DNA of 64,000 nucleotides from Datura wrightii (GCA_035772735.1 JASDFA010000007.1:146195001-146259000), one strand, 5' to 3'; counted from the stretch's first letter, positions 36,257-47,911 are shown. Made by a program: numbers and translations. Notes: a model not told the origin generated them from the letters alone.

Positions 36257-38000
36257 GATTTTTTTGGAATCAGTTGTATTGTCAGTTTAACTTGGATTCG
36301 GTTTAACTCAAACTTTCATTCCTAAATGGGTTTTTAGTTGCAAGTTGAGATGTCATGATGTGTACTCTCAAAGTTGGAATTCTTACTTGCCAGCTGAGGT
36401 CAAGTTTAAGTGTCTGTTTATATATTATGTCTAATAGTCTTTGATATTTATAGTTGAAGTTCGAATTTTCAAATATAACTTCAGTCATACCGACTTTGAC
36501 AAGTTAAACCAAACTTTATGACTCTGCGAGTTTGAAGTTAATTTTCAAGTGGTTAAACTTAAAAAATTTATAAAATCAAATATGTCTTAAATAGAGGTCC
36601 TAAACTTGTACAAGGTCAACTTCATTTGGAGACCCAAGCTCATGTCACGTACTAAATGACATAGCATCCCAAACAAATCCAAGGGCAATGTAATAATAAT
36701 ATATGTTCAAACTATATGACATATCAAGTTAAAATAAAGGTCAATCTAAAATTGTCAAGTATTTGAATGACACGATTCAATCAATCAATGCATATATTTG
36801 CATAACTTAGTTAACTCTGCATAATTAATTCTCACATTATTACTATCCGCATAACTCTAACCATCCACCAAACCACTCCTAAGGGTGAGATGGAAAAGAA
36901 GGCAAAATACTATAGTAGTTTCTAAGTGAAATTGCAAATGAGGCAAAAAGACACTATAATATTGGCATATCACTAGCTAGAGAGAAAATAGCTAGAGAGA
37001 AAAAGTCTAACCAATTTCTAAGTCCAAACCTAACCCCTAATCCAGCAACACATAGTATGGCAAAATTTACTATGTTGATAACGGACCAATATCCCCTAAT
37101 CACACATTTCAGGAAATACTCCTGGATAAAAAATGATTCGACTTCAAGCACTTACCACCACAATCAAAACACTTAATTCAACCCAGCATACACCTGACAT
37201 CATGATGAAGCCGGAAGATGCAGGATATGACACCGAGATTGAGAAAAACGTCTATCAAGATTTTGTTTCTTGATCAATATCCGGATCAATTGACTATCTT
37301 ACCTCATAACCAAGATAACCGAGTGTTCATTGTCGGAGAAGAAGACGAGAACTCGTGGCCCGAAAACAGGAAAGAAGAAAAGGACTTGTGGCCTGAAGAC
37401 AGAGCAAAATGACAGAAGGACAGATGCAACAACCACATATGTATGAGATCCTGCAAATTACTGTGGAATATTAGATGGCATGCGTAACGGTATTCTTACG
37501 CAAAACGATTGGATTGGACGTTGTACTTTAGGACTCGAGTAGAGCTCTCATATTGGCTAATGTATTAGCTTGTTGCCTGTAGATAGTAGTTTTCGCTTAT
37601 TTGTAAGAGGGATTTTTGACAATACTAAGCAATATGCTGATATTTTTGAGGTCCAAGCTTTCTATTATTTTCTACATTTATTTTTAAGACTTAACTCTCA
37701 AGAAACAAGAGATTGTCATCCCTGATTCTGGAACCGGCTTAATTGTCTCCGAAACTAAGCTGAAACAACAAGCATCTAAGCTTTATTGTTTCCTTAATTT
37801 ACTTATTTACTGTATTGTTGTTCTTTTCTTTTGGGGGTAACGTTATGAATACCATTGACTAAGAAGAAAAATACTAGCTAAGAGCACCTATTTCAACACC
37901 AAAACTGGTGATCAAAAGGCCTCAAAAGAAAACTTCACTAATCACAAAACTTCTGCCAAAAACACCTACTTCTATATGCACATTTCTATGTTTAAACAGC
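36257..38000. other. Intergenic DNA, no gene recognised
   Basis: ORFs here (36303-36488, 36954-37151, 37218-37412) show no recognisable similarity. The final part may be the 3' tail of the LINE fragment that follows on the minus strand. Confidence 0.5.
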
Positions 38001-39510
38001 TCAATTCTCTCCACTATTTCCAGTTTGACGCTGAATTGCAACTCCATTGAATACCTTCCCATTCCTAGGTCTCCATGTATGGTAGACTAGACCTCCAAAA
38101 ATAGCCACCACCATTTCCTTCTTAAATCTCTTCCAGTGCCTTCTCTTGATTGTAGCCAGTACCTCATAGAGCTCCCCTGATGGAAGAGCAATGCCAAACC
38201 ATTGCAATATCTCCTCTCTTACTGACCTAAACCAGTTGCATTCGGTGAAAAGATGCCGATTAGTTTCCACAGCCTGATTCTCATAGAGGCCACAAGTCAA
38301 ATCTGCAACATGAATGTGCATCTTCTCTAGTCTTCCTTTGGTAGGCAGCCTTTGATGCACTGTTAACCACATAATAAATCTGTTCTTTAGAGGGGATACA
38401 GAGTTCCAAACAAGCTCCGCAAAATCCCATTTAACCTGAATCCCTATTAGGGCCATATAACTCCTTGTAGTAGAGTAATTACCTTTATCAGTGAGGATTG
38501 TAACTGCCCTGCATGTAACACATTTGCATTCTATCTTTCAATGAGTTCAGCTTCCTCCAATACCAGCTGCTATCCAAAGGAGCCTTATGCTGCCAGATGT
38601 TTGTATCTGTCTTGATGTAGACACCATGCACCCACTTCACCCATAAGGAATCCTCCTTTGATGCAATCTGCCATAGCAACTTCCCAACATTTGCTACATT
38701 CCATAGACCAAAACCTTTGATATTGAGGCCTCCATACTTCTTTGGAACACGAACTTTATCCCAGGCCATCAAAGAAATCTTTCTCTTGTCTGTTGTACTA
38801 CCCCAAAGGTATTCTCTACATTTCCTATCCACCTCTTTTACTACTCCTTGGGGAAGGATGAACACTGAACTCCAAAAAGGATGTATTGAGAAGAGGACAG
38901 CTTGAATAACTTGCAACCTGCCTGCGTAAGAAAGCTGCCTAGAATAAGTTGTCTTGATTCTCCCAGCAATCTTGTCTATAAGTGCTTGACATTCCAGTTT
39001 GCTTCATTTCTTAGAAGATAAAGGAAGCCCCAAGTACTTTATAGGCAACACTCTCTGGGTAAAACCTGTCATCTCAATCAATTGTTCCTTCTCATGATCC
39101 TCTAAACCAGCTATAAAAATGCTTGACTTGTCTATGTTAGCAACCAATCCTGTTGTTGCACTAGTTCCAAAGCTTCCTTGATTCTCCTTACTAACTCCAT
39201 TTCCCCTTTGCAGAATATCATGAGATCATCCGCAAATATAATATGGGTGAGTTGCATTGTCTTACACATCGGATGAAATTTGAAAGTTGGTAGGCAGCTC
39301 ATGCACTTCAATATTCTTGACAGATACTCCAGGACTAGGACAAACAACAGTGGTGAGACAGGATCACCCTATCTTAATCCTCTTCTCCCTTCAAAGTATC
39401 CATGTCCTTCACCATTAAGCTTCACTGTAAACTTTGTGGTTGTGACACAAGTTAGTACCACTTGTATAAATCTGGGTGGAAAACCATATCCCTCTAGTGC
39501 ATTGTTGTTC
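38001..39510 (-). mobile_element. LINE (non-LTR retrotransposon) fragment: reverse transcriptase and zinc finger
   Basis: Reading minus strand from 39510: LEGYGFPPRFI, then FTVKLNGEG, then GRRGLR-stop-GDPVSPLLF (a stop replaces Gln in the conserved RQGDP). Next come THIIFADDLMIF with the catalytic Asp pair (39132-39347), a part giving YLGLPLSSKK and AGRLQVIQAVLFSIHPFW, and WDKVRVPKKYGGLNIKG (38488-38916). Last is a zf-RVT region with FIMWLTVHQRLPTKGRL and CGLYENQAVETNRHLFTEC (38001-38456). It is 5'-truncated and has at least one internal stop and frame changes, so it is dead. It is a different fragment from that at 27.5 kb. Confidence 0.88.
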
Positions 39511-39560
39511 TTATTGAGCTTATATATTAACATACTTATAAGCCAAACTAACGAGTTAAA

Positions 39561-39635
39561 TTAGTGTGCATCTCATTGACCTCGTAACAAATTCAAAAAA
39601 TTAGTGTGCATCTCATTGACCTCGTAACAAATTCA
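39561..39635. repeat. 40-bp tandem direct repeat
   Basis: 'ttagtgtgcatctcattgac' followed by 'ctcgtaacaaattcaa' occurs twice, offset by exactly 40 bases, just outside the 5'-truncated end of the LINE fragment. Confidence 0.9.
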
Positions 39636-40016
39636 ACTGATGAGGGATCCGCAGGACATAGTATCAGCCCAAAATTCTAACAGGCCTAACCCATTTCATG
39701 ATTCTATTTCCTTCAATTGTTAATGTGCTTAAGGATATGTAACATGATTTTCCATATCATCTTGATTAGATTTGCAGCGAAAATCTTTTGAGCAAGATTC
39801 ATGCATTTGAATTTGTCTTTATGTTGCGCTTGATCTTTAAGGTGTTGCTATGGACAAATGAGTTGAATAATGTTTCCTAGAAGAAAGATCAATGTTTCTT
39901 TGCTTGACCTTTCAAAGAAAAGATTGCAAATAATGAGAGAAGATGAATGGGGATGAGGTTCGCTCATTTTGTGGTAACATGACTTTCCGATTCCCAAAAT
40001 GAATGAAGCCTACACT
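39636..40016. other. Spacer between LINE fragment and RCA pseudogene
   Basis: Nothing recognised. The homology to RCA begins near 40017, inside what would be the end of intron 1. Confidence 0.5.
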
Positions 40017-40930
40017 ATGTATCAGTGCCTCTTACTAAGAAAACATCTTTGGTGCAGTTGAGTTTGAACAACTCTGTTGCCAGAACTTCAGTTCCAAGAG
40101 CTGCCTTATTTGGCAAAACCCTGAAGAAGGTGAACGCGAAGGGCGCTTCCAGCCCCAAGGTTTCAAACAGGAGCTTCAGGATTGTAGCCCAAGAACAAGA
40201 AATAGATGAGAAGAAACGGACAGATGGAAGGGCCTTGTCGCGGACATGTCTGATGATGGTAGACCCTCTTTTCCAAGCTCCCGTGGGTGCTGGTACTCAC
40301 TATGCTGTCTTGTCATCCTACGAATACATCAGCCAAGCTCTTCGTCAGTAAGTCACTCGACTAACTTTTGGAAGTTGATGTATAAAATATAATCAGTCCA
40401 AAAATATGAATCTAAAATGAAAATGTTTGCCTAATTATTAATTACAGATACAACCTGGACAACACACTGGATGGATTTTACAGTGCTCCTACTTTCATGG
40501 ACAAGCTAGCTGTCCGGATCACAAAAAACTTCTTGAAATTGCCAGGATCAAGTTTTGTTATTAAAATTTTCATTATTTTGTGGATGCAGGAGAAGCCTGC
40601 AACAAAACTTGATCCACCTTTTATGATTGATGAAGGAACCTATCTCTTCAAATTTTTGGAGGACCTTTTGTGACAGGAGCCATAGGATATAAATTATGTA
40701 ATCCATGAAATCTATTCAGTTCCATTTATTAAGAGCAATAAAAGTTTGAGTATCTTTTTAGTAGGCTTTTATCATTCTTCAATGATCTACTTATTGACTT
40801 TACCCTCAATGACAACAATATATGTGTTTCCAAATGATACTTATACTCTCTCCAAAGTTGCACCTTTTTTCACAGCCCAACTGAAAATTGACTACTATTT
40901 GACAAAAGCAATAACTAATCAGAGTGTGAA
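40017..40930 (+). pseudogene. Rubisco activase pseudogene, internally deleted
   Basis: Homology to the gene at 23.5 kb starts in the last 40 bases of intron 1 and covers exon 2 (40059-40348), intron 2 and exon 3 (from 40448). It then jumps, within a shared 'aaaattt' (about 40560-40575), directly to the 3' flank. Exons 1, 4, 5 and 6, hence the whole ATPase core, are missing. Exon 2 carries a 10-bp and a 29-bp deletion that together restore the frame (39 bp), so a 108-codon ORF survives. The 3' flank continues to about 40930. No activity is possible. Confidence 0.92.
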
Positions 40931-41180
40931 ACAATATCATTTATGTAATCTTTTGCTTATTTTACAGTGTTTCGGAACAATAGAAAAGATATGTCTTATT
41001 AACTTCTAAGTCATGCACAATTTAAAATGACTTGTCTATGTTATATCAAGTTTAATGACATGAGTTTCAACAAATACATATACCAAAAGGACCTACTTCG
41101 TCCTTACGCAAGAAAAAAAAATTCTCAAATTGACTAAAATCAAAAGAAAATAATCTTCACATCAAGTGCGCGCTGCCTCT
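40931..41180. other. 3' flank of the third RING copy
   Basis: 41040-41180 is homologous to 35385-35485. No other feature was seen. Confidence 0.5.
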
Positions 41181-41923
41181 CTATAATCTCTGTTCTTGCG
41201 AAGGCAAAACTAAAGCTCTGCACATGGGACAATCTTTCTTCCTCAACAGCCATTGTTTGATGCAATATATATGATACTCGTGTCCACACTGCAGCGCTCC
41301 TATATCCTCTTCGTGTTCAAATTCAGATTGGCATATAGCACAGATTTCTGATTCTACATCAGCAGCTACTACTTCGGCATTGACTCCATCTTTAACAGGA
41401 GCATAATGAGTTCTTATTTTCAAAAATTTCGACACGTCCTCATTCTCCTTATCATTGTCACTCAAAGCATCAAAATCATACATTTCATCTAAAAGATAAG
41501 ACATAGTCTCTCAGAAAGCTATAATCAGACCTTGAATTTCTCTCTAGCTCAGGCAGCTGACTAGTCATGTAGTTGATATAATCTAACGTTCCACTAGTAT
41601 CAATCAACTCAAGCAGATCATTAACGTCATCATCAATCTGTTCATAAGGAGAGCTCGAAACCAGAGGAGGTTGAAAAACAGGGGTTTCATCCTGAAATTG
41701 TTGAGCGAAGTTCTCTTGATGATGATAATCAGTTGTTGTAGGAGAATCACTACCCTCAAACGACGAATAGTTCACGCGGGGATTATTATGAATGTTGTGG
41801 CGTCGTCTAGAAGACTGATAATTGGGGCGCATTAAAGTATTACGTGGATTATAGACTCGTTGTTGTTGTTGATGATGATGTGTGTGATTTTGGAGAGCGA
41901 TGAGTTTGCCTATAATTACTCAT
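41181..41923 (-). pseudogene. RING-H2 E3 ligase, frameshifted (copy 3 of 3)
   Basis: The minus strand begins MSNYRQTHRS at 41923, but a 2-bp deletion relative to the copy at 30.7 kb (near 41890) throws off the frame, which would otherwise read QNHTHHH...QQQQRVYNPRN. The ancestral frame is open from 41832 (MRPNYQSSRRRHN) to about 41500 (...SFLRDY). Then a second frameshift leads into 41504-41181 (YLLDEMYDFDALSD, one acidic unit, then the RING). The RING ligands are all present (CAIC, CGHEYH, C, CPMC). Two frameshifts make a full protein impossible, though a 107-codon RING-only product from the ATG at 41504 is conceivable. It keeps the N-terminal region that the open copy has lost. Confidence 0.75.
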
Positions 41924-42619
41924 ACTTTCTTTGATCAACAAAATAAACAAACAAATTGAAGTTGGGAGAGTTCTTTGAGTTTGATTAGAAAATAATATGA
42001 CGAGGAAATATGAGCTTCAACCAAGTATAAATAGAGATTTTTTTGAAATTAGTAGTATTCCCAGTTTAACTTGGATTGGGTTTCTCAAAACTTATTAATT
42101 AACATGCATTCTGACCTTATTCAAATTATTTAAATGTAGTAAATTTATATAATTTAGTGTAAACTTTAGGTGTGAATAAGTATTCATCAATAGAGAATAT
42201 CCTTTGTTTAATTTACCAAGGATGATTTGCACAAATATCATTTAGGTACAAAATATAAGGTCTAAATGTTTTCTCAATTTTTAATTTGTTGAAAATAAAT
42301 TATAAACCTGTTAAATTGATATTAAATTTAACTTAACTTCAAAAGCTAATTCAAGGGAGAGAATAGTCCAAGTCATACTAAGGAAGTTCAGGACCCCATC
42401 TATTAATGATGTGATATTCATTATTTATCACCACAACCACTCCTCCCTCCACTCATACTCAGACACAATCCGTCCCCATAGCGTGAACAATCTATCCGAT
42501 GGCCCAACATTTAAGGTCTAGGTCTAATATCATTTTAGTAAAAGAATTGTCCAAGCCATCCATCTTTGATATGGAATTTTTCATTCCCCCCCTCCCCCCC
42601 CCCCTCTTCCAACAAGAGA
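41924..42619. other. RING copy 3 promoter and intergenic DNA
   Basis: 41930-42090 is homologous to the upstream regions of the other RING copies. Nothing else is recognised before the C-rich tract at 42585. Confidence 0.5.
42585..42605. repeat. Poly-C tract
   Basis: A run of C residues broken by one T, unusual in this AT-rich DNA. Confidence 0.9.
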
Positions 42620-42722
42620 AGTTTATCTTTTTAGTGGGCTTTTATCATTCTTTGATCACTATTGACTTTACCTCTATGACTACATTGTGTTTCCAAATGA
42701 TATTTTTACTATCTCCAAGTAT
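42620..42722 (+). repeat. Third copy of the RCA 3'-flank sequence
   Basis: It shares 'tctttttagt-ggcttttatcattctt', 'attgactttacc' and 'gtgtttccaaatgata' in order with 40756-40860, and more loosely with 26215-26310. There is no coding sequence attached. Confidence 0.7.
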
Positions 42723-43509
42723 GATATTTGGTTATAATTTTAATTTACAATCTCACATATATAAAATTAATATAAATTATGAGTTAATTTAAAGATGATG
42801 ATGTGTGTGATTTCTTGTCAGTAACCAAACCAAGTGTGTCATTAAACTGAATATCTATGACCGTCATTAAATGAGTTAAAAATCCTAATTGTTTTCACCA
42901 AAAAAAGAAAAAAGAAAAATAATGAAAAAGCCAAAAGAAACAGGGGCTGATGCTTCCATCCATTTTTTTTTTTTTTTTGATAGTTCATTTGGTTATCTTA
43001 ACTAATTAATCATATTGCTTCACGTTGACCTAAATTTTCTTTCCTTTTCTTCCACTCCTTTTTAATTTGTGATGACTGCAGAGTGGATAGATTACAACTC
43101 TGTGTATTATAGCTACGATAAATAAAAATAACATAATTTATAACTATTTTTTCAACTACTTCTAGTTTACTACACCAATAACTACTGTAATATATTATTC
43201 GCTATATTTTTTTATATAAGCTTTCTCACAACTTTCTACCTTTTTTCCTAGCAATCTCATAAGGGATTTTAAATTGGGATAGTTATAGCTCAATGTCTTT
43301 TGGAGGACTAATTTACAAAATGCTTTTTACTAAATTCACATAATATACACAAACATATCCTCTACAATTCGGCCAACTAATTTACCATTCTGGCAAAATA
43401 AACTCAACATATACACTGATAGAATGCAATAAGTAGTCTTCTATAATAAATATGATGAATAAAACATTGTAAATAAAAGATAAAACTATATACTTATAAA
43501 TCAGAAAAA
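42723..43509. other. Intergenic DNA, nothing recognised
   Basis: AT-rich, with no coding similarity and no clear repeat ends. Confidence 0.5.
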
Positions 43510-44644
43510 TTACAAAAGTATAGAAACATAATTTGGTTGTTTCCTCGTGTGTATGATTTTTGGAAAATGTAAACTATCCAAACATGTTGGGTATAGATTA
43601 GCATAATCATATCCGATAATATAACTACAATTGGATATCGAATCTTTAATAACAATTTTTTGTTGTGTAGGGTTATAGATGGAAATATGGTAATTCTTTG
43701 GTCCTCGAAAGATAATTTCACCATTCTCCTTGCAACACAAAATACTACCATATGTGCAAAATTTTGATGATATCTTGGGAAGTTTCATTGATAATTTCCA
43801 GCCATCTTCATCTATGATCCACATGTTTAATTTTGATTCATTGTTACTCCATGTGTTGTATAAATAAAGGCGACCTTTCAAAGCAGTCAAACGGAACAAC
43901 TCTTTATCATCACCTATGAAATTCGGCTTTAAAAGCTCTTTCAATTTATCTGACTTCACGTCAAAATATATAATCGTAGAATTTCTTCTTACATAGTGCT
44001 TAAATAGTCCTTGATCTATCGACCAATATACACAACCCTCGGTGGTAATTCCCTCACATATATATGATGACCATGATGTAGTAGTTCGTAGTTGTAAACC
44101 AGAACAGACATGTTGATCTATCATAAGGGGAGTTGTTTTCTTCCTCCAAAAATTCCTAGTAGAGTAGACAAGATAAAACGACTTATATATCAATATAACC
44201 TTGTAATCATCGGTGGTAGGATCATAACACAAACCACAACCACGAGGATGTGTTTAGATATCCAGATATGGACATGATGGAAGCTTTAGGCATTATCTAG
44301 TCGATGGATTCCACAAAACAAACATCTTGTGAGCCTTACGGTTCTTTAATAGTATCAATCCATTGTGTGAGCATAACACATGAGCATGTTCGAATCCCTT
44401 TAGAGGAAACCGTTGCTGATTTGTGTCGCTATAACACTTGTGTAACAAGAAATTTACATGTCCCAACACTTTGGATTGATCACTTTGAGCTTTCTTAAAT
44501 TTTTTTATCAGAAATTATATCATTCCATGATGTAGAAACATACCGAAAACGTAATAAAAATTTAACGGGTAGTCTAACAAGGAGGCAAAATAAGATATCA
44601 CATGGAACATTAATATCGGACTTATGTGATTTGTTTTTTGACAT
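43510..44644 (-). pseudogene. F-box protein (FBA-type) pseudogene
   Basis: The minus strand starts MSKNKSHKSD at 44644 and runs into an F-box half, LLVRLPVKFLLRFRYVS-SWNDIISDKK. An extra A in an A7 run then shifts the frame (near 44500). It continues HVNFLLHKCYS, LCSHNGLILL and LWNPSTR, followed by an in-frame TAA, then PSCPYLDI and a second TAA. The last 240 codons (43510-44232) are open: GLCYDPTTDDYKVI begins an F-box-associated interaction domain. F-box/FBA proteins act as substrate receptors in SCF ubiquitin ligases. One frameshift and two stops rule out the full protein. Confidence 0.85.
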
Positions 44645-46600
44645 TATGTCTGCTGCTGTTGGGAGAAGGCAAAAGTATAGTTTCTATCAGTTTATCTGTT
44701 TGTTTCGTATGAGTTAATATAGAAAAGGAAAATAAATCCATCAAGAAATAGGAGAAGGAAATTATATAGGATTCCAAGGAAATTCTTTTCATTTAATTGT
44801 TTGTATTAGGAGGACCCCCAAAAAATGATCTTTTTATACTACTTTTAGTTTAAATAAATAAAAAGGATCTTAAGCATCTTAGTTTATACTTTTTTTTATA
44901 TTATTTTTATTGATCTCTTGTGTTAAAAAATCTTATAACTAAAATAACATTAGTAAAGAATTACATAATTAAAACTCCATTAATGGTACATACAATAGTT
45001 ATGTTTAGTACTTTCTTCACTTTAAAATAATTTGATTTTTTTTTTATTTAAAAATAAGTGGTGTTTTATACGATTAAAAAGACATTAATGATGTTATTTC
45101 AATTTTATCCTTATTATAAATAAATAAAATTTCATATAACCAAAAAAACTATTAAAAAAGCTATATCTTTTTCAAGATATTTATTAACGATGCCGATCTT
45201 TTTGAAAGTGATAACATTTTACGTGATCCTATTGTTCAAAATAATTTTTAAAATTAGGATTTAAGGAGAAGAAAAATTACAAGGATATAAAAATATTTTG
45301 GTAAAATTTTTTATACTAATCTTATTTGTAGTGATCCTAAAATATATTATGATGTTATTTCTTCTCTTCATACATTATTTTGAAAAGAGCAATTGATGAT
45401 AAAGTGTTATTGCAAATTAATATTTGTTGTTCCAGAGGGTATAATGATCCTAAATGGATCTCAAAGAATTCATTTGTGATTATGTCTTTACCCTTAGTGG
45501 TGTATAATAACATGAAATCAGCCAAATAGATCATAATTGAATTAATTGTGAAATTTGAGTTTGTGGCTCTAGAGTTGGTTGGGTACTGAGACATTTTTAA
45601 CAAAGTTCTGGGTTTAAAACCAACATGTCTATATATTGTGGTTGTAAAGCAATATTAAACGTAGTGAAAAAATAATTTTTAGACTTACTAAAGAATTTTG
45701 GTTCATACAAGTTCTAAACTTTACAAATTATTTTGTAAGTATAATCTTTCTTTATCCAGATTTAATTCACAGTCTACAAGACAGCAAATTCGACATGTTG
45801 TACTCATATGTGAAAATTCAGCAAAAGTTCTTATTTCATTCTATTCCTTATTATTCTTTTTGACATATGTCGGAATTGTTATAACATCTCAAAAAGAAAA
45901 AAAATTTCATCTTCAGATACCATTCAATTATTGCTTTAACTAAAATACATCTTAATTTTGAAAGTTCTAATTTTATATACCCACTTTATAGCCTTTAACC
46001 TTCTTTATTAGTCATTAATCTTTATAACCTATGACACATTATGAGAATTAATTTGTCATTAATATTTTTTGACCATAAAATTCAAATTATTTTTCCTGGA
46101 TATGATTATATTTACTTTTCTTGAAAGATACTAGAGAAAGAAATATTCTGCTTTCTGAGTTGCTATATTTTTCACTAATCTAAAATGTTTGTTAGATTTT
46201 GACTCCTAATTTTAATATCAGGATTTGTTGAATCTTGGAGATACACCTACACTCGCGAAGTATCGTTAAGGACAGTATCATAAACATGCTACAAGATATA
46301 AAACTTTCGTGATTTATAATAAGTAGAAAATGTTCGCCGTAAAAATAAAAGGTTCTAGTTTCGTAAAATAAACGGAATACATCTAGCTAATTTATTCAAT
46401 ATATTTGATTAGCCAGCAAATATAATCTTTGACCTTATTTAATTTTATTTTATTTTAAAAGAACTTTTGTTAATTAAATTCCATAATTCATATATCCATT
46501 TGTTTGGCCCCACATAAAAGGAAAAGAAAAAACTTATCATTAATTTTAAAGATATTACATTAAATACTCATATAATTTAATTATGTTTTTCACAATCCGA
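44645..46600. other. Intergenic DNA with a MITE relative
   Basis: 45040-45180 ('aaaataagtggtgttttata', then 'cattaatgatgttatttcaa') matches the MITE in the intron of the P450 genes. No gene is supported; ORFs at 45355-45603 and 45698-45943 have no recognised similarity. Confidence 0.5.
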
Positions 46601-46685
46601 ATCCTGTTATAATTGGGAGAGCAAAGTTCCCTAATTTTCATTAACCCGAATCTCACTTGGACTCGGATTTGGGAATTTCTACCTC

Positions 46686-46693
46686 TATATAAA
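46686..46693 (+). promoter_or_regulatory. TATA box of the WNK-type kinase gene
   Basis: TATATAAA is followed 14 bases later by CTAGGGTTT (46707-46715), a telo-box-like motif common near plant transcription starts. The leader would then be about 230 bases and hold the upstream ORF. Confidence 0.6.
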
Positions 46694-46789
46694 TTACCCC
46701 CAATCTCTAGGGTTTCTCATCCGCTCTCGGTTCTTTCAGTTCATTCAATCAGAGAAATTCATCTGGTGAAGTTCCGATCAACGTCCAAT

Positions 46790-46900
46790 ATGAAGAAGGT
46801 GTCGAATAAACAATTCATGTGTTTTCAACCAAGTTTCTCGTTGGTGATGGATTCTTATTCTGCTGCTATCGAAGCCTTCTCCGAACACCACCACCACTGA
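46790..46900 (+). other. Upstream ORF (36 codons) in the kinase leader
   Basis: It runs from ATG at 46790 to TGA at 46898: MKKVSNKQF...SYSAAIEAFSEHHHH. It ends 45 bases before the kinase ATG, in another frame. Its duplicate at 33.7 kb is also open and differs at about four bases. It could lower translation of the kinase. It might instead be part of a longer ancestral leader exon, as a 'tcttcaatttcag' acceptor-like sequence follows (46903-46915). Confidence 0.5.
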
Positions 46901-46945
46901 TCTTCAATTTCAGGTCACTCCGTTAACCTTTTTCAACCTTCAACG

Positions 46946-47911
46946 ATGAATTACCAGTTACGCAGAGTTGTAGAGAAATCTCCTTGTGGTAGGTATGTTA
47001 GGTACAGTGATATGTTGGGTGGAGGGGCTTACAAAGAAGTATTCATAGGCTACGATCGCGTTGAGGAAATTGAAATTGCCTGGAACCGAATCGTTTTTTC
47101 TGAAGAAGATGAAGCACTAAAAACCCCTGAAAAACTGTTCTCTGAGGCTACTATGTTGAAGTCCTTAGACCATGAAAGGGTTATGAAGTGTTTCTCTTAT
47201 TGGTTCGATTCCAAGTCCAAAACCCTAAACATGATCACAGAGTTATTCCCCTCGGGCAGCTTGAAAAAGTATCTGTCCAAGTACGATAATGGCACTGATG
47301 TTGATTTGGCGACTATCAAGAATTGGGGCAGGCAGATTCTCGAAGGTTTGAGCTTTCTCCATAGCCAGAGTCCTAAGATCATCCATCGAGATATCAAGTG
47401 TGACAATTTGTTCGTTGATAGTGGTGGGAATCAAGTTACTCTTGGAGATTTTGGGTTGGCTGTTCGTCTTATGGAGGGTAATTCCGTGAAAGATAAAGAG
47501 GCTAAGGGTACCCCTGAATTCATGGCTCCAGAGTGCTACGACGGTGAATACAACGAGCTGGTGGATGTATATTCATTCGGGATGTGTCTTCTTGAGATGG
47601 TTACTGGTGAATATCCCTACATGGAATGCAGCAATGGGATCCAGATATTTAAGAAAGTGTACACTGGTGTAAAGCCTGCGTCTCTTAGAAAAGTGAAGGA
47701 CTTCAGAGCGAAAGATATCATTGAGAAGTGTATGCTTCCCATGTCTGCTAGGCCGTCTGCAGAAGAGTTGCTGAAAGATCCATTCTTTCTATACAATGGT
47801 GGATCATCAACATTGGAGGCTTGCGCTCCCGCTGCCAGTTCTGTAGTTAGTCATCCTTTGAGGGGATTGCACTGTTATGCTACGGATTTTAAGAATTTAT
47901 GTTTGGTGTGA
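46946..47911 (+). CDS. WNK-type (with no lysine) serine/threonine protein kinase
   Basis: 321 codons, one exon. The glycine loop is GGGAYKEV with Lys at position 30, and the usual catalytic Lys of strand beta-3 is Asn 47 (EIAWN). This placement of the lysine defines the WNK family. HRDIKCDN (147-154), DFG (168-170) and GTPEFMAPE are intact, so it should be active. The size is close to the short Arabidopsis WNKs such as WNK11, and it lacks the long C-terminal tail of larger members. Plant WNKs take part in ion, flowering and ABA-related signalling; the substrate here is unknown. The lack of introns could mean retrogene origin. A broken duplicate lies at 33.7 kb. Confidence 0.92.
   Translation: MNYQLRRVVEKSPCGRYVRYSDMLGGGAYKEVFIGYDRVEEIEIAWNRIVFSEEDEALKTPEKLFSEATMLKSLDHERVMKCFSYWFDSKSKTLNMITELFPSGSLKKYLSKYDNGTDVDLATIKNWGRQILEGLSFLHSQSPKIIHRDIKCDNLFVDSGGNQVTLGDFGLAVRLMEGNSVKDKEAKGTPEFMAPECYDGEYNELVDVYSFGMCLLEMVTGEYPYMECSNGIQIFKKVYTGVKPASLRKVKDFRAKDIIEKCMLPMSARPSAEELLKDPFFLYNGGSSTLEACAPAASSVVSHPLRGLHCYATDFKNLCLV

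Noticed and set aside
46613..46789. N-terminal extension of the upstream ORF of the kinase gene
   Set aside because: The frame is open but has no ATG before 46790, and part of it lies upstream of or across the TATA box.
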